From: an uncultured Eubacteriales bacterium
GTDB taxonomy: Bacteria; Bacillota; Clostridia; Oscillospirales; Oscillospiraceae
Direction of reading: 5' to 3'
Length of the DNA stretch: 64,000 nt
Assembly (NCBI GenBank): GCA_900317905.1
Contig: ONIN01000002.1
Span: 1-64,000, forward strand
Shown here: piece by piece, positions 40,140-48,827 of the stretch
Layout: every line of letters begins with the position of its first letter
Position numbering within the stretch: the first letter of the stretch is position 1
Notes under the pieces: model-generated
The model's database searches: none
What the model was told of the DNA's origin: nothing
What the model saw: the letters and a program-made list of their open reading frames with translations, nothing else
Made by a program: the position numbers and the translations under genes

Positions 40140-41544
40140 AGTGAAAAAGACCCAGGTCGACGACATCGACCGCAGCTTTTATGATTTTCGCTACGAGGTG
40201 AACGCCTCCTTCCAGACCGACGCCGGGCTCACCCCCGAGATCGTCAAGCAGATCTCCGAGGAGAAGAACGACCCCGAATGGATGCGGGAATTCCGGCTGA
40301 AGTCCCTGGAAATCTACAACCGCACGCCGTTGCCCAACTGGGGCCCGGCGCTGGACGGTCTGAACATGGACGGCATCGTCACCTATGTCCGGCCCAACAC
40401 CGAGATGCAGGCCAAGTGGGCGGACGTGCCCGACGACATCAAAAACACCTTTGAGCGCCTTGGCATCCCCGAGGCCGAGCGGGCCAGTCTCGCCGGCGTG
40501 GGGGCGCAGTACGACTCCGAGGTGGTCTACCACAACGTAAAAAAGGAAGTGCTGGAGCAGGGCGTGGTCTACACCGATCTGGAGAGCGCCCTCAAGAGCG
40601 ATCACGCCGAGCGGATCCGTGAGCATTTCATGCATCTGGTGCCGCCCACGGATCACAAGTTCGCCGCCCTCCACGGCGCGGTCTGGTCCGGCGGATCCTA
40701 CGTCTATGTCCCCGCCGGCGTCAGCGTGGAGATTCCGCTCCAGAGCTATTTCCGGCTGAACGCCCCCGGCGCGGGCCAGTTTGAGCACACGCTGATCATC
40801 GTGGAGGAAGGCGCGTATCTGCACTTCATCGAGGGCTGCAGCGCACCGAAATACAACGTGGCGAATCTGCACGCCGGCTGCGTAGAGATCTTCGTGGGCA
40901 AGAACGCCCGGGTGCGATACTCCACCATCGAAAACTGGTCGAAGAACATGTATAACCTCAACACCAAGCGTGCGGTCTGCGAGGCCGGCGGGACCATCGA
41001 GTGGGTCTCCGGCTCCTTCGGCAGCCACACCAGCTGTCTCTACCCCATGAGCGTTCTGAAAGGCGAGGGAGCCAGGATGGAGTTCACCGGCATCACCTTC
41101 GCCGGCAACGGCCAGGATCTGGACACCGGCGCCCAGGTGATCCACGCGGCCCCCAACACCAGCAGCCACATCGTCACCAAGTCCATCGCCAAGGACGGCG
41201 GCGTCTCCAACTTCCGCAGCGCCGTGGCGGTGACCAAGGATGCCAAGAACAGCAAGTCTGCCGTCAGCTGTGAGAGCCTGATGCTGGACGAGCGCTCCCG
41301 CTCCGATACGATCCCCGTCATGGACATCGCCTGCGACCGGGTGGACGTGGGACACGAGGCGAAGATCGGCCGCATCAGCGAGGAGGCGGTCTACTACCTC
41401 ATGAGCCGCGGGCTCACCGAGGAGGACGCCAGAGCCCTGATCGTGGGTGGTTTCGCGGAACCCATCGCGAAAGAATTGCCGCTGGAATACGCGGTGGAAA
41501 TGAACAACCTGATCCATCTTGAGATGCAGGGCAGCATCGGCTGA
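40129..41544 (+). CDS. sufB: SUF scaffold protein SufB
   Basis: The 471-aa core scaffold of the SufBC2D complex on which new Fe-S clusters are built. Characteristic stretches: VVYHNVKKEVLEQGVVYTDL, GSYVYVPAGVSVEIPLQSYFRLN, EGAYLHFIEGCSAP, RVRYSTIENWSKNMYNLNTKRA and RIGRISEEAVYYLMSRGLTEEDA. The right-handed beta-helix core and the conserved C-terminal Cys/Glu/His region of the family are in place. It begins inside the end of sufC, which points to coupled translation. Confidence 0.97.
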   Translation: MADEVKKTQVDDIDRSFYDFRYEVNASFQTDAGLTPEIVKQISEEKNDPEWMREFRLKSLEIYNRTPLPNWGPALDGLNMDGIVTYVRPNTEMQAKWADVPDDIKNTFERLGIPEAERASLAGVGAQYDSEVVYHNVKKEVLEQGVVYTDLESALKSDHAERIREHFMHLVPPTDHKFAALHGAVWSGGSYVYVPAGVSVEIPLQSYFRLNAPGAGQFEHTLIIVEEGAYLHFIEGCSAPKYNVANLHAGCVEIFVGKNARVRYSTIENWSKNMYNLNTKRAVCEAGGTIEWVSGSFGSHTSCLYPMSVLKGEGARMEFTGITFAGNGQDLDTGAQVIHAAPNTSSHIVTKSIAKDGGVSNFRSAVAVTKDAKNSKSAVSCESLMLDERSRSDTIPVMDIACDRVDVGHEAKIGRISEEAVYYLMSRGLTEEDARALIVGGFAEPIAKELPLEYAVEMNNLIHLEMQGSIG

Positions 41545-41558
41545 AAGGAGGCGCTGAC

Positions 41559-42653
41559 ATGACCACAACTGAACTGTTAAACGCGCTTCCCGTGACCACC
41601 TGGAACCATCTGCGCGTAAACGGTGCCCCCAAAGAGGCCGCTCTGCCGGAGAAGCCGGAAGCGGGCTGGGGCGAGACCAACACGATTTATGAGCTCTCCG
41701 ACGGCGTCCGCTGTACGGCGATTCTGCCCCAGGAATGTACCGGCGAGCACAGCGGCCTCGGTAAAGACGCGGATCTCAGGATCCACACCGAGGCGAATTT
41801 CTCCCGGTTCTTCCTGGCGGAGGGCGTCTCCGACGGCATCACCTATCTGAAAGAGAAGCTGGACGCGGCGCACCCCAACGCCGTGACCCACACCGCCATC
41901 CACGCGAAGGCCGGCAGCAAGGTCACCTTCGTGCAGATCCTCCAGAGCGTTCCGGAGGTGGAGGGTCTCAGTGCTTCCCTCACCCAGATCGCTGCGGAGC
42001 CCGGGGCGGACGTGACCCTGGTGCAGCTGCAGCTGTTGAATGAAAACTCCAAACGATACAACGGTGTCAGCGTGAAGGCCGCAAAGGACGCCCACGTCAA
42101 GATCGTCCGGGCGGAGCTGGGCGGCAACATCGTCGTCACCGGTGCCCGGGCCATGCTGGGCAAAACCGCAGGTGCCTTCGATCTGGACGCCATCTACTAC
42201 GGCGATGGCGACAGCATTCTGGACTTCAACGACGTGGCCGTCCACACCGGCCGCGACACCCACAGCGAGATGCATAACGCAGGCGTTTTGGCGGATCGCT
42301 GCCGCAAGACCCTCCGCGGCACCATCGACTTCCGCAGAGGCGCCGTCCACGCCGTGGGACACGAGAGCGAGGACGTGCTTTTGTTCTCCCCCGAGGTGCG
42401 GCACCGTGCCGCCCCGCTGATCCTCTGCACCGAGGAAAACGTGGAGGGCCAGCACGCCGCCAGCGCCGGACGGCTGGACGAAAATGTACTCTACTATCTC
42501 GCCTCCCGGGGTCTCGATCCCCAGCAGGCCATGCGGCTGATGGTGGACGCGAGATTCGCCCCCGTGGTGGATCAAATCCCCGACGAAGCCTTGCGCGATC
42601 TGGTGCGCGAGAGCCTGGAAAGGAGACTGGAACATGCGCAGATTCTCGGATGA
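41559..42653 (+). CDS. sufD: SUF scaffold protein SufD
   Basis: A 364-aa SufB/SufD-family protein and structural partner of SufB. The N-terminal third is variable; the core contains HTAIHAKAGSKVTFVQILQS, DVAVHTGRDTHSEMHNAGVLADRCRKT, GTIDFRRGAVHAVGHESEDVLLFS and the C-terminal FAPVVDQIPDEALRDLVRESLERRL typical of SufD. An AAAGGAGG box precedes its ATG by 8 nt. It overlaps sufS by 20 bp. Confidence 0.92.
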   Translation: MTTTELLNALPVTTWNHLRVNGAPKEAALPEKPEAGWGETNTIYELSDGVRCTAILPQECTGEHSGLGKDADLRIHTEANFSRFFLAEGVSDGITYLKEKLDAAHPNAVTHTAIHAKAGSKVTFVQILQSVPEVEGLSASLTQIAAEPGADVTLVQLQLLNENSKRYNGVSVKAAKDAHVKIVRAELGGNIVVTGARAMLGKTAGAFDLDAIYYGDGDSILDFNDVAVHTGRDTHSEMHNAGVLADRCRKTLRGTIDFRRGAVHAVGHESEDVLLFSPEVRHRAAPLILCTEENVEGQHAASAGRLDENVLYYLASRGLDPQQAMRLMVDARFAPVVDQIPDEALRDLVRESLERRLEHAQILG

Positions 42654-43854
42654 TTTCCCGATTTTGAGCCAGGACAACAACGGCAAGCGGCTGGTCTATC
42701 TGGACAACGGCGCCACCACCCAGAAGCCCCGGCAGGTGCTGGACGCGGTGAACCGCTATTATCTCACCGAAAACGCGAACCCCCACCGCGGTGTCTACGA
42801 TCTGGCCATGCGAGCCACCGACGCCCACGAAAACAGCCGCGCCGCTGTGGCGAAGTTCATCGGTGCCCCGGAGGACAGCGTAATCTTCACCCAGAACACC
42901 TCTGAGGGGCTGAATCTGGTGGCCTACAGCTACGGCCGCGCCTTCCTGAAGCCCGGGGACGAGGTGTTGATCTATGTAGCCGAGCACCACAGCAATCTGG
43001 TGCCCTGGCAATGGGTGGCGAAGACCACCGGCGCGGAGCTGAAATATCTCTATCCCGACGAAAACGGCAGGCTCACCGTGGAGGAGCTGGATAAAAAGAT
43101 CAACGAGCGCACCAAGGTGGTGGCCGTGGCCCATGTCTCCAACGTCCTGGGTCTGGAGACCCCGGTGGAGGAGATCGTGAAGCGGGCCCATGCCGTCGGC
43201 GCCGTGGTGGTACTGGACATCGCCCAGAGCGTTGCCCACATGCCGCTGGATGTGGTGAAGCTGGACGTGGATTTCGCCGCCCTCTCCGGCCACAAGATCT
43301 ACGCTCCCATGGGCGTTGGCGCGGTCTACGGAAAGAAGGCGCTGCTGGATAAGATGCCGCCCTTCCTCTCCGGCGGTGACATGATCGCGGCGGTGCACGA
43401 ACACCGCACCACCTACGCCGAGGTCCCGCGGAAATTCGAGGCCGGCACCCGGAATGTGGGCGGCGAGGTAGGTCTCGCGGCGGCCATGGAATACGTCAGC
43501 AGCATCGGCTGGGACACCATCGTGCAGCAGGAGGAAGCGCTGATTGCCCGGACCCTGGAGGGCATGAATCAGCTCCCCTATGTGAAGGTCTACGGCGAGG
43601 CCACCGCCGCCGGACGCCACGGGGTCATCAGTTTCAACATCGACGACGTGCACCCCCACGATGTGGCCACCATTCTCGACAACGACGGCGTCTGCATCCG
43701 CGCCGGTCATCACTGCGCCCAGCCCCTGATGGAGCATCTGGGCATCGGCTCCTGCTGCCGCGCCAGCTTTGCGCTGTACAACACCGAGGAGGATGTGGAC
43801 GCGCTGCTGCGGGGTCTGAAGCATGTGAGGGAGGTCATGGGTCTTGGATCTTAA
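42634..43854 (+). CDS. sufS: Cysteine desulfurase SufS
   Basis: The 406-aa PLP enzyme that takes sulfur from cysteine for Fe-S assembly. It has YLDNGATTQKP (22-32), the PLP lysine Lys221 in ALSGHKIYAP, Asp195 in VVLDIAQSVAH, and the catalytic Cys361 in RAGHHCAQPLM, the short-loop form of group II (SufS) enzymes. Such enzymes need SufU or SufE to accept the persulfide; sufU follows directly with an 11-bp overlap. Confidence 0.96.
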   Translation: MRRFSDDFPILSQDNNGKRLVYLDNGATTQKPRQVLDAVNRYYLTENANPHRGVYDLAMRATDAHENSRAAVAKFIGAPEDSVIFTQNTSEGLNLVAYSYGRAFLKPGDEVLIYVAEHHSNLVPWQWVAKTTGAELKYLYPDENGRLTVEELDKKINERTKVVAVAHVSNVLGLETPVEEIVKRAHAVGAVVVLDIAQSVAHMPLDVVKLDVDFAALSGHKIYAPMGVGAVYGKKALLDKMPPFLSGGDMIAAVHEHRTTYAEVPRKFEAGTRNVGGEVGLAAAMEYVSSIGWDTIVQQEEALIARTLEGMNQLPYVKVYGEATAAGRHGVISFNIDDVHPHDVATILDNDGVCIRAGHHCAQPLMEHLGIGSCCRASFALYNTEEDVDALLRGLKHVREVMGLGS

Positions 43855-44284
43855 AGAGCTTTACAGTCAGATCATCACCGAAAACAGCCGCTCCACCCGA
43901 AACCGCCGTCCGGTCCCCGGCGCCACCATCTCCCTGGAGGGCGTGAATCCCAGCTGCGGCGACGACATCACCCTGCAGTTGCGTGTGGAGGACGGTGTGG
44001 TGCAGGACGCGGGCTTCATCGGCAGCGGCTGCGCCATCTCCCAGGCCTCGGCGTCTCTGATGATCGACGACATCATCGGCAAAACCGAAACGGAAGCCCG
44101 CCGCCTGATCGCCCTGTTTTTCGGCATGATTAAGGGCGAGGTAGACGGCGACGAGCTGGACGATCTGGAGGACGCAGCAGCCCTTCAGGGCATCAGCCAC
44201 ACCCCCGCCAGAGTCAAGTGCGCGGTGCTGGCCTGGCACACACTGGAAGAAGCCCTCGACGGCAAACAGCCCGAGGAATATTGA
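43844..44284 (+). CDS. sufU: Sulfur transfer protein SufU
   Basis: A 146-aa zinc-dependent sulfur acceptor for SufS. Zinc and sulfur ligands are visible: Cys38 and Asp40 (SCGDD), Cys63 (GSGCAISQAS) and Cys126 (RVKCAVLAWHTLEEAL), with the SufU-type insertion before the last Cys that separates it from IscU. Start is TTG at 43844 behind GGGAGG; no ATG or GTG fits the frame, so a weak start may lower its level. Last gene of the operon. Confidence 0.95.
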   Translation: MDLKELYSQIITENSRSTRNRRPVPGATISLEGVNPSCGDDITLQLRVEDGVVQDAGFIGSGCAISQASASLMIDDIIGKTETEARRLIALFFGMIKGEVDGDELDDLEDAAALQGISHTPARVKCAVLAWHTLEEALDGKQPEEY

Positions 44285-44295
44285 CCGCACAGCAA

Positions 44296-44327
44296 AACCC
44301 AGCCGGCTCGATCGAGCCGGCTGGGTT
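44296..44327. terminator. Terminator of the suf operon
   Basis: A perfect 32-bp palindrome AACCCAGCCGGCTCGA / TCGAGCCGGCTGGGTT, followed after CATAG by TTTTA; also faces the small minus-strand gene. Confidence 0.8.
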
Positions 44328-44334
44328 CATAGTT

Positions 44335-44505
44335 TTATCTGCACCTGACACGGCGCACGAGCTTCACGATCAGGGCGACAATTGCGACAAAAACAATCAA
44401 ATCGCCAAACATGACGAGCAGCACGCCGCCGCCGATGACAACGGACACGATCGTGCCAATGGCGCTGAAGAGTACCGTCAGCAGAAAAATCGTAAGCAGC
44501 AGCAT
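44335..44505 (-). CDS. Small two-span membrane protein (56 aa)
   Basis: A very hydrophobic peptide starting MLLLTIFLLTVLFSAIG, with two probable membrane helices around a glycine-rich turn (VVIGGGVLLVMFGD) and a basic tail (KLVRRVRCR). AAAGGGG lies 9 nt before the ATG at 44505; the frame extends further upstream but without an RBS. No family recognised. Short single gene between the suf terminator and the cytidylate kinase-like gene. Confidence 0.55.
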   Translation of the reverse strand: MLLLTIFLLTVLFSAIGTIVSVVIGGGVLLVMFGDLIVFVAIVALIVKLVRRVRCR

Positions 44506-44627
44506 CAAAATCGCCCCTTTCTCCGGTATTTGAAAGAAAAGACGAAAAGCCGCTCCATTTGTTCCCCACTGCAGGCAATTGACAAACCGCAGATCCAACG
44601 ATAAGATGAACGCAAAATGGCTGTGTC

Positions 44628-45227
44628 TTACTCCTGAAAGGCCTCCGCCTTGCGGGCCGCTTCACAGATGAGCTGCACGCAGGTGTCATAGCCCAGAAGG
44701 CCGGTATCCAGAGAGAGGCTGTAATTGCGGCAGTCACCCCAGCGCTTGTTGGTAAACTGCTCATAATACGAACGGCGGGCAGCATCGGTGCGCTGCATTT
44801 TCTTCTGGATCTCCGTGGGGTTGGTGCTGCCGATCAGCTGGCTGACCCGCACGGCGCGGTGGATGTCGCTGGCGTAAAGAAACACATTCAGGCTGGGAAT
44901 ACCCGCCTTCTCCATAATGTCATCTGCGCAGCGGCCGAGGATCACGCAGGTGCCCTTCCTGGCCAGATCCACAATGATGCTGTGCTCGATGGCGTGGATG
45001 TTGTCATGCTGATCGCGATAGGCGTTGGGGGAAATCATCCGCAGGAAGGTTCCCATCCGGGTAAGCTCTTCCTCCACCCGCTCAATATCGGGCATTTCCT
45101 CTCCGCTTTCCTTCGCCGCGGCCTTGATGATGTCCCGGTCATAGAATTCCACACCCAGTTCCCTGGCAACCGCTTTGCCGATGGAATGGCCGCCTGCGCC
45201 GTATTCTCTGCTGATGGTAATGATCAT
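44628..45227 (-). CDS. Cytidylate kinase-like protein
   Basis: A 199-aa P-loop protein of the cytidylate-kinase-2 family (PF13189). It starts IITISREYGAGGHSIGKAVA, where the usual GxxGxGK loop is changed to EYGAGGHSIGK, and continues with FYDRDIIKAAA and CVILGRCADDIM. Members are widespread in Clostridia and their substrates are not known; some sit near stress or sensor genes. ATG at 45227 follows GGAGAGA. Own promoter; divergent from the LexA-like cassette. Confidence 0.87.
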   Translation of the reverse strand: MIITISREYGAGGHSIGKAVARELGVEFYDRDIIKAAAKESGEEMPDIERVEEELTRMGTFLRMISPNAYRDQHDNIHAIEHSIIVDLARKGTCVILGRCADDIMEKAGIPSLNVFLYASDIHRAVRVSQLIGSTNPTEIQKKMQRTDAARRSYYEQFTNKRWGDCRNYSLSLDTGLLGYDTCVQLICEAARKAEAFQE

Positions 45228-45270
45228 GACGGATCTCTCCTTTTTTCGGAAATCTGATTCGGATGCTGCT

Positions 45271-45299
45271 ATTCTATCACAAGAACTGCCAAATGCCAA
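45271..45299 (-). promoter_or_regulatory. Promoter of the cytidylate kinase-like gene
   Basis: Minus strand TTGGCA, 17 nt, TAGAAT, about 38 nt before the start codon. Confidence 0.6.
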
Positions 45300-45408
45300 G
45301 AACCCGCGCCCGCTTTGCGAGAAAAAAAGAGCTCCCCCCGGCGCCGGTGTATCAAACAGGGAGGCAGCATCGCCGCAGATCGACTTGCCGGCTCACGAAA
45401 GAATATAG

Positions 45409-45454
45409 TTGACATTCGTCACGGATAGTTGTAGGATATAAATGACAACTGTCA
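45409..45454 (+). promoter_or_regulatory. LexA-like cassette promoter with two operator palindromes
   Basis: Promoter TTGACA (45409-45414), 17 nt, TAGGAT (45432-45437). Two related dyads, TGACA-TT-CGTCA (45410-45421) and TGACA-AC-TGTCA (45443-45454), start 33 bp apart (three helix turns) and share the longer direct repeat TGACAnnYGTCACRGATA. One covers the -35, the other the start of transcription, a typical autorepression layout. It differs from the Bacillus LexA box (GAAC-N4-GTTC). Confidence 0.7.
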
Positions 45455-45474
45455 CAGATAACGAGGTGATACCC

Positions 45475-46080
45475 ATGCGATTAAAAAGTCCGGAAACCAT
45501 GCGCCAGATCATACAGTTTGTCGATTCGTTTTTCGATGACCATCTGCGCACACCGTCCATGCGCGAGATTGAGCGCGGAACGGGACTCTCCCGGCAAACG
45601 GCGTCCAGCTATCTGCGCGCCATGGCGGAACAGAACATGCTGGAGTACGACGGGGACGGGATCATCACCGCACACATCCGCCAGCGCGTCTCCGCCCAAA
45701 CCATTGCCCTGCCCATTATCGGCCATGTTGCCGCCGGTACACTGACCGCCGCCGAGGAGATGCGGGAGGGCTTTGTCGAGGTTCCCTTCTCCATGCTGGG
45801 CGGCAGCGACTATTTCGCCCTGCGCGTTTACGGCGAGTCCATGATCCGTGCCGGGATCTACGACGGCGATCTGGTGATCGTCCGCAAGACACACCGCGCC
45901 ACCGTCGGCCAGATCGTGGTTGCCATCGATGACGAAGGACAGACAACGCTCAAGCGCCTGGCCCACGACGGTCAGCGCTATTACCTGCACCCGGAAAACG
46001 CAGCATTCGACGACATCTACCCCAACGAGCTGCGGATCCAGGGGGTCGCGGAGCTCATGTTCCGAGACCTGAAATCATAA
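45475..46080 (+). CDS. LexA-like self-cleaving repressor
   Basis: A 201-aa protein with an N-terminal winged helix (TPSMREIERGTGLSRQTAS, about 27-45) and a C-terminal S24 peptidase domain. Autocleavage elements are complete: cleavage bond Ala87-Gly88 in GHVAAGT, nucleophile Ser122 in YGESMIRAG and Lys160 in TTLKRLA. The DNA-binding part differs from classical LexA, and so do the likely operators, so this may be a second, specialised LexA-type regulator. ATG at 45475 follows GAGGTGA; a longer frame begins inside the operator region and is unlikely. The next gene lies 13 nt downstream. Confidence 0.88.
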   Translation: MRLKSPETMRQIIQFVDSFFDDHLRTPSMREIERGTGLSRQTASSYLRAMAEQNMLEYDGDGIITAHIRQRVSAQTIALPIIGHVAAGTLTAAEEMREGFVEVPFSMLGGSDYFALRVYGESMIRAGIYDGDLVIVRKTHRATVGQIVVAIDDEGQTTLKRLAHDGQRYYLHPENAAFDDIYPNELRIQGVAELMFRDLKS

Positions 46081-46093
46081 TGGAGGGATTCTG

Positions 46094-46861
46094 ATGACAG
46101 AGCTGGATCGCCTGCGGCAGGCACATGACGATCTTTTTCAACTGGCAAACGGCATAGACCCCCTCACCGGGCAGGAGCTGCCCGCCTCGGATGTGATCCA
46201 ACGCGTTCAGGTCTCCCGCTGTCTGTTTTTCACTTGTGACATTCTGCGGCAGGTCATTGCGCAAGGCGGTCTCTCGCAGAGCAAAAAAGGCAAAAAGAAA
46301 AAGCTGCCGTTTTCCCTTCCCCCGGAGGCAAGAGCGGGGCTCGAATGCTCCGATCCGCCCACCACCATCCGTCACATCTGCCAGAGGCTGAATGACCTGA
46401 TCGATCCGGAGCAGATGCAGCGGATGAAGGTCACAAGCCTTACCGCGTTCCTGACACGATCCGGACTGCTGTACCAGCAGGAAGTACCGAACGGGAAAAC
46501 CCAAAAGCTCCCCACCCCGGCCGGACGATCTCTCGGCCTCGCGACGGAAACCCGTACCGGCCAGGACGGACCCTATACCGTCGTTACCTATAACCGCACC
46601 GCGCAGCAGCTGATTTTGGACAATCTGGACAGCATTATCGCGATCAACGCCGAGCCGCTTCATGAGAATCAGGGCAAGCCCTGGACACCGGAGCAGGACG
46701 CGCAGCTTCAGCAGCTGGCGGCGAAAAATGTCGACATCAAACAATTATCTGACACCTTCAAGCGCAGCCGCGGTGCCATCCGCAGTCGGCTGGAAAAGCT
46801 CGGGATTGCCCTCACCCCTGCCTCATCGATGGCAGAAGAGGAAGAAAACCTGCCGTTTTAA
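46094..46861 (+). CDS. Unknown 255-aa protein with C-terminal Myb/SANT-like helix-turn-helix
   Basis: No full-length family recognised. The middle (VTSLTAFLTRSGLLYQQEVP, PTPAGRSLGLATET) looks like a winged-helix segment of the kind found at the ends of phage antirepressors. Residues about 197-238, starting WTPEQDAQLQQLAAKNVDIK and ending RGAIRSRLEKLG, match a Myb/SANT-like DNA-binding motif often seen as a C-terminal tag in Clostridia. A lysine-rich stretch (KKGKKKKLPF) precedes the middle part. GGAGGG precedes the ATG. Co-transcribed with the LexA-like repressor, so expression probably rises with DNA damage; this is inference. Confidence 0.75.
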   Translation: MTELDRLRQAHDDLFQLANGIDPLTGQELPASDVIQRVQVSRCLFFTCDILRQVIAQGGLSQSKKGKKKKLPFSLPPEARAGLECSDPPTTIRHICQRLNDLIDPEQMQRMKVTSLTAFLTRSGLLYQQEVPNGKTQKLPTPAGRSLGLATETRTGQDGPYTVVTYNRTAQQLILDNLDSIIAINAEPLHENQGKPWTPEQDAQLQQLAAKNVDIKQLSDTFKRSRGAIRSRLEKLGIALTPASSMAEEEENLPF

Positions 46862-46875
46862 TCGGCAGGTTTTCT
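46843..46875. terminator. Bidirectional terminator
   Basis: A 13-bp perfect stem AGAAAACCTGCCG / CGGCAGGTTTTCT; the stop codon of the 255-aa gene lies in the loop. It also faces the DUF2974 gene. Confidence 0.85.
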
Positions 46876-46887
46876 CTTTATGAAGCT

Positions 46888-48018
46888 TCATTCAGCTGCT
46901 GCGGCCGGCTCCGGCTTTCCGTCGGGCTCGCCCGCCGTGAACTTGCTGCGCAGATTCTCGATGGTCTGCTTCACCGCGTATTTCGGCAGCTCTCCGAGCA
47001 CCTTGCGCGTGGTCTCGCTGGAGGACTTCATCCGCTTCAGCACCGGCTCCAGACCGCCCAGACCGCCGGCAGCAAGATCGTCCAGGCTGTCCGCTCCGCC
47101 CGCAGCCAGAGACTCGAACAGATCGTTCACCAGTGTGGCGCGGTCGGCCTGCTCCACATTGCCGATCCAGCTGTCCACGGCAGCATTCAGCCAGCGGCTG
47201 GTGGGATCGTTCTCCTCAGCGGCGGCCAGCTTGCCGTGGTCGATGCCCCAGGTGATCAGGCTGTGCTGCTGGAAGCCGGAAGCAGAGGACTGCACGATCC
47301 GCGTATCGTCCAGCTTTGCCGCGAACAGCTTGCCCACGATGGAAAAGGTCGGCACAATCTGCGTTGCCTTCGCATTCACGCGGATCATGCCGCTCATGTC
47401 CAGCACCTCCGGGCAGAGTCCCGGTCCATCCAGGATGTAGACATGCTCCACGGCATCCCACTTGCTGTCCCGCAGGTTCACCGCAGCGAAGAGCGCCTCG
47501 TTGCCGCCCTTTGAGTGGCCGATCAGATAGTTGCGCTTTCCGTTTTCCACATAGGCGTTGGCGTATGCCTGGGCCTGGGTCTGGGCACGGGTGCGGGTGA
47601 AGCTGATCATGAAATCCTCCTCCCAGCCGGCGAGGGACTGGTCCGTGCCGCGGTAGACGAGGAAGCTCAGATCCGTATCGTCCTGAAAGCGGACGGCGGC
47701 GAACTGCACAGGCGGGTCATTGAGGAGCACATCGATGTAGTGGGACATCCTGAGTCTGCCGAAGCGCTCCGACTCCGCGGCCAGACGCAGGAACCCGAGA
47801 TAGTCCTGTCCCTTGGTATTCACCATCACCTTGACCTGATCCGCCTCCAGCAGATCCAGGCACTCGCGCAGGGTGTGCGTGTCATCTTCATCCCTGAACA
47901 TGGGCGCCAGGTCAAAATAGCTCAGGAGCCCCAGCACCAGCGTGTCCGCCTCGCGCAGGCCGGTGGCCGCGATCGGGAAATCTCCCATCCATTGCAGATA
48001 GTCAAACAGGGTATCCAT
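46888..48018 (-). CDS. DUF2974 (Mbeg1-like) alpha/beta-hydrolase
   Basis: A 376-aa cytoplasmic-looking protein with a lipase-type core: FLVYRGTDQSLAGWEEDF near residue 120, the nucleophile elbow GHSKGG (Ser169), and YILDGPGL (about 195) where the acid residue is expected. This matches the DUF2974 family of putative lipases common in Firmicutes. The C-terminal 100 residues are helical and charged. Substrate unknown. It follows the MBL-fold gene by 13 nt, so the two are an operon. Confidence 0.87.
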   Translation of the reverse strand: MDTLFDYLQWMGDFPIAATGLREADTLVLGLLSYFDLAPMFRDEDDTHTLRECLDLLEADQVKVMVNTKGQDYLGFLRLAAESERFGRLRMSHYIDVLLNDPPVQFAAVRFQDDTDLSFLVYRGTDQSLAGWEEDFMISFTRTRAQTQAQAYANAYVENGKRNYLIGHSKGGNEALFAAVNLRDSKWDAVEHVYILDGPGLCPEVLDMSGMIRVNAKATQIVPTFSIVGKLFAAKLDDTRIVQSSASGFQQHSLITWGIDHGKLAAAEENDPTSRWLNAAVDSWIGNVEQADRATLVNDLFESLAAGGADSLDDLAAGGLGGLEPVLKRMKSSSETTRKVLGELPKYAVKQTIENLRSKFTAGEPDGKPEPAAAAE

Positions 48019-48031
48019 GTTGTTGCCTCCC

Positions 48032-48607
48032 TTATCCTTCTTTCAAAAATTTTTCGGGCGCATGGGCAAAGAGGATCCGCTTCGGGTGAAAAGAAAGCAC
48101 CCGTGCCCAGTCGTCCTCCAATTGTGTGTGGTTTTCGTAAGCCTCCAAATACTCGCGGGGCTCCAGATCTCCCACCAGACAATCGCCGTCATCCAGAATC
48201 AGCGAGATGCTGTCCGGGCTGTGACTCGGGGTGGAGAGGATCTCGCCCGCGATGCCGAGCTGCGCCAGGAACGCCCTGCTTTCCCCGCAGGAGATCACGG
48301 TCGCCGCATCCTCGCGCAGCAGCACGAAGGGCAGCCGGTCGCGCTCAAAAATGTAGTCTGAGGCATGGATCGCGTCCTGTTGGACGTCGACCAGCAGATG
48401 CTTCACGCCCTGCCGGACAAGCGCTCCGACGAGTCCCATATGATCCGGGTGGTAGTGGGTCGCCAGAACATATCGAATATCCCTGACGGTCAGATCGTTT
48501 TGCTTCAGCGCTCGATAAAACGCGTGCAGCGTTCCCGCATAGTCGGTATCGATCAGCAGACCATGGAGGAAAAAGGTATTGGTATTGCCGTATTTCAGCT
48601 TGATCAT
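48032..48607 (-). CDS. MBL-fold metal-dependent hydrolase
   Basis: A compact 191-aa metallo-beta-lactamase-fold protein with the two-metal motif THYHPDHMG (His51, His53, Asp55, His56), a later His in TPSHSPDSI, Asp in LVGDLEP and a final His in FAHAPEKFL. The reaction is not predictable beyond hydrolysis of an ester or thioester. AGAGGAA precedes the ATG. First gene of the pair with the DUF2974 hydrolase. Confidence 0.88.
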   Translation of the reverse strand: MIKLKYGNTNTFFLHGLLIDTDYAGTLHAFYRALKQNDLTVRDIRYVLATHYHPDHMGLVGALVRQGVKHLLVDVQQDAIHASDYIFERDRLPFVLLREDAATVISCGESRAFLAQLGIAGEILSTPSHSPDSISLILDDGDCLVGDLEPREYLEAYENHTQLEDDWARVLSFHPKRILFAHAPEKFLKEG

Positions 48608-48780
48608 ACTGGTTCCTCTGCAAGCGCCGCACAGGCCCCGGCGGTTCCGTCGGGCAGGGCCTCCCAGCTCCTGCTTTGCGCAAGGCGCATGATAGTTTCT
48701 TCCAGTTTACCACATGCGCCGGAATTTGCAAGAGCGTTTCTTCTGCATCACTGCCGGCAGCAGGCTGCTTTCTGCGGCGA

Positions 48781-48821
48781 AAAAACATCCCGCCCCACGC
48801 GAAAACTGCGCAGGGCGGGAG
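48781..48821 (-). terminator. Terminator of the NhaC-like gene
   Basis: Stem TCCCGCCC / GGGCGGGA with inner pairing, followed on the minus strand by TGTTTTTTC, 7 nt after the stop codon. Confidence 0.82.
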
Positions 48822-48827
48822 AAGTGT

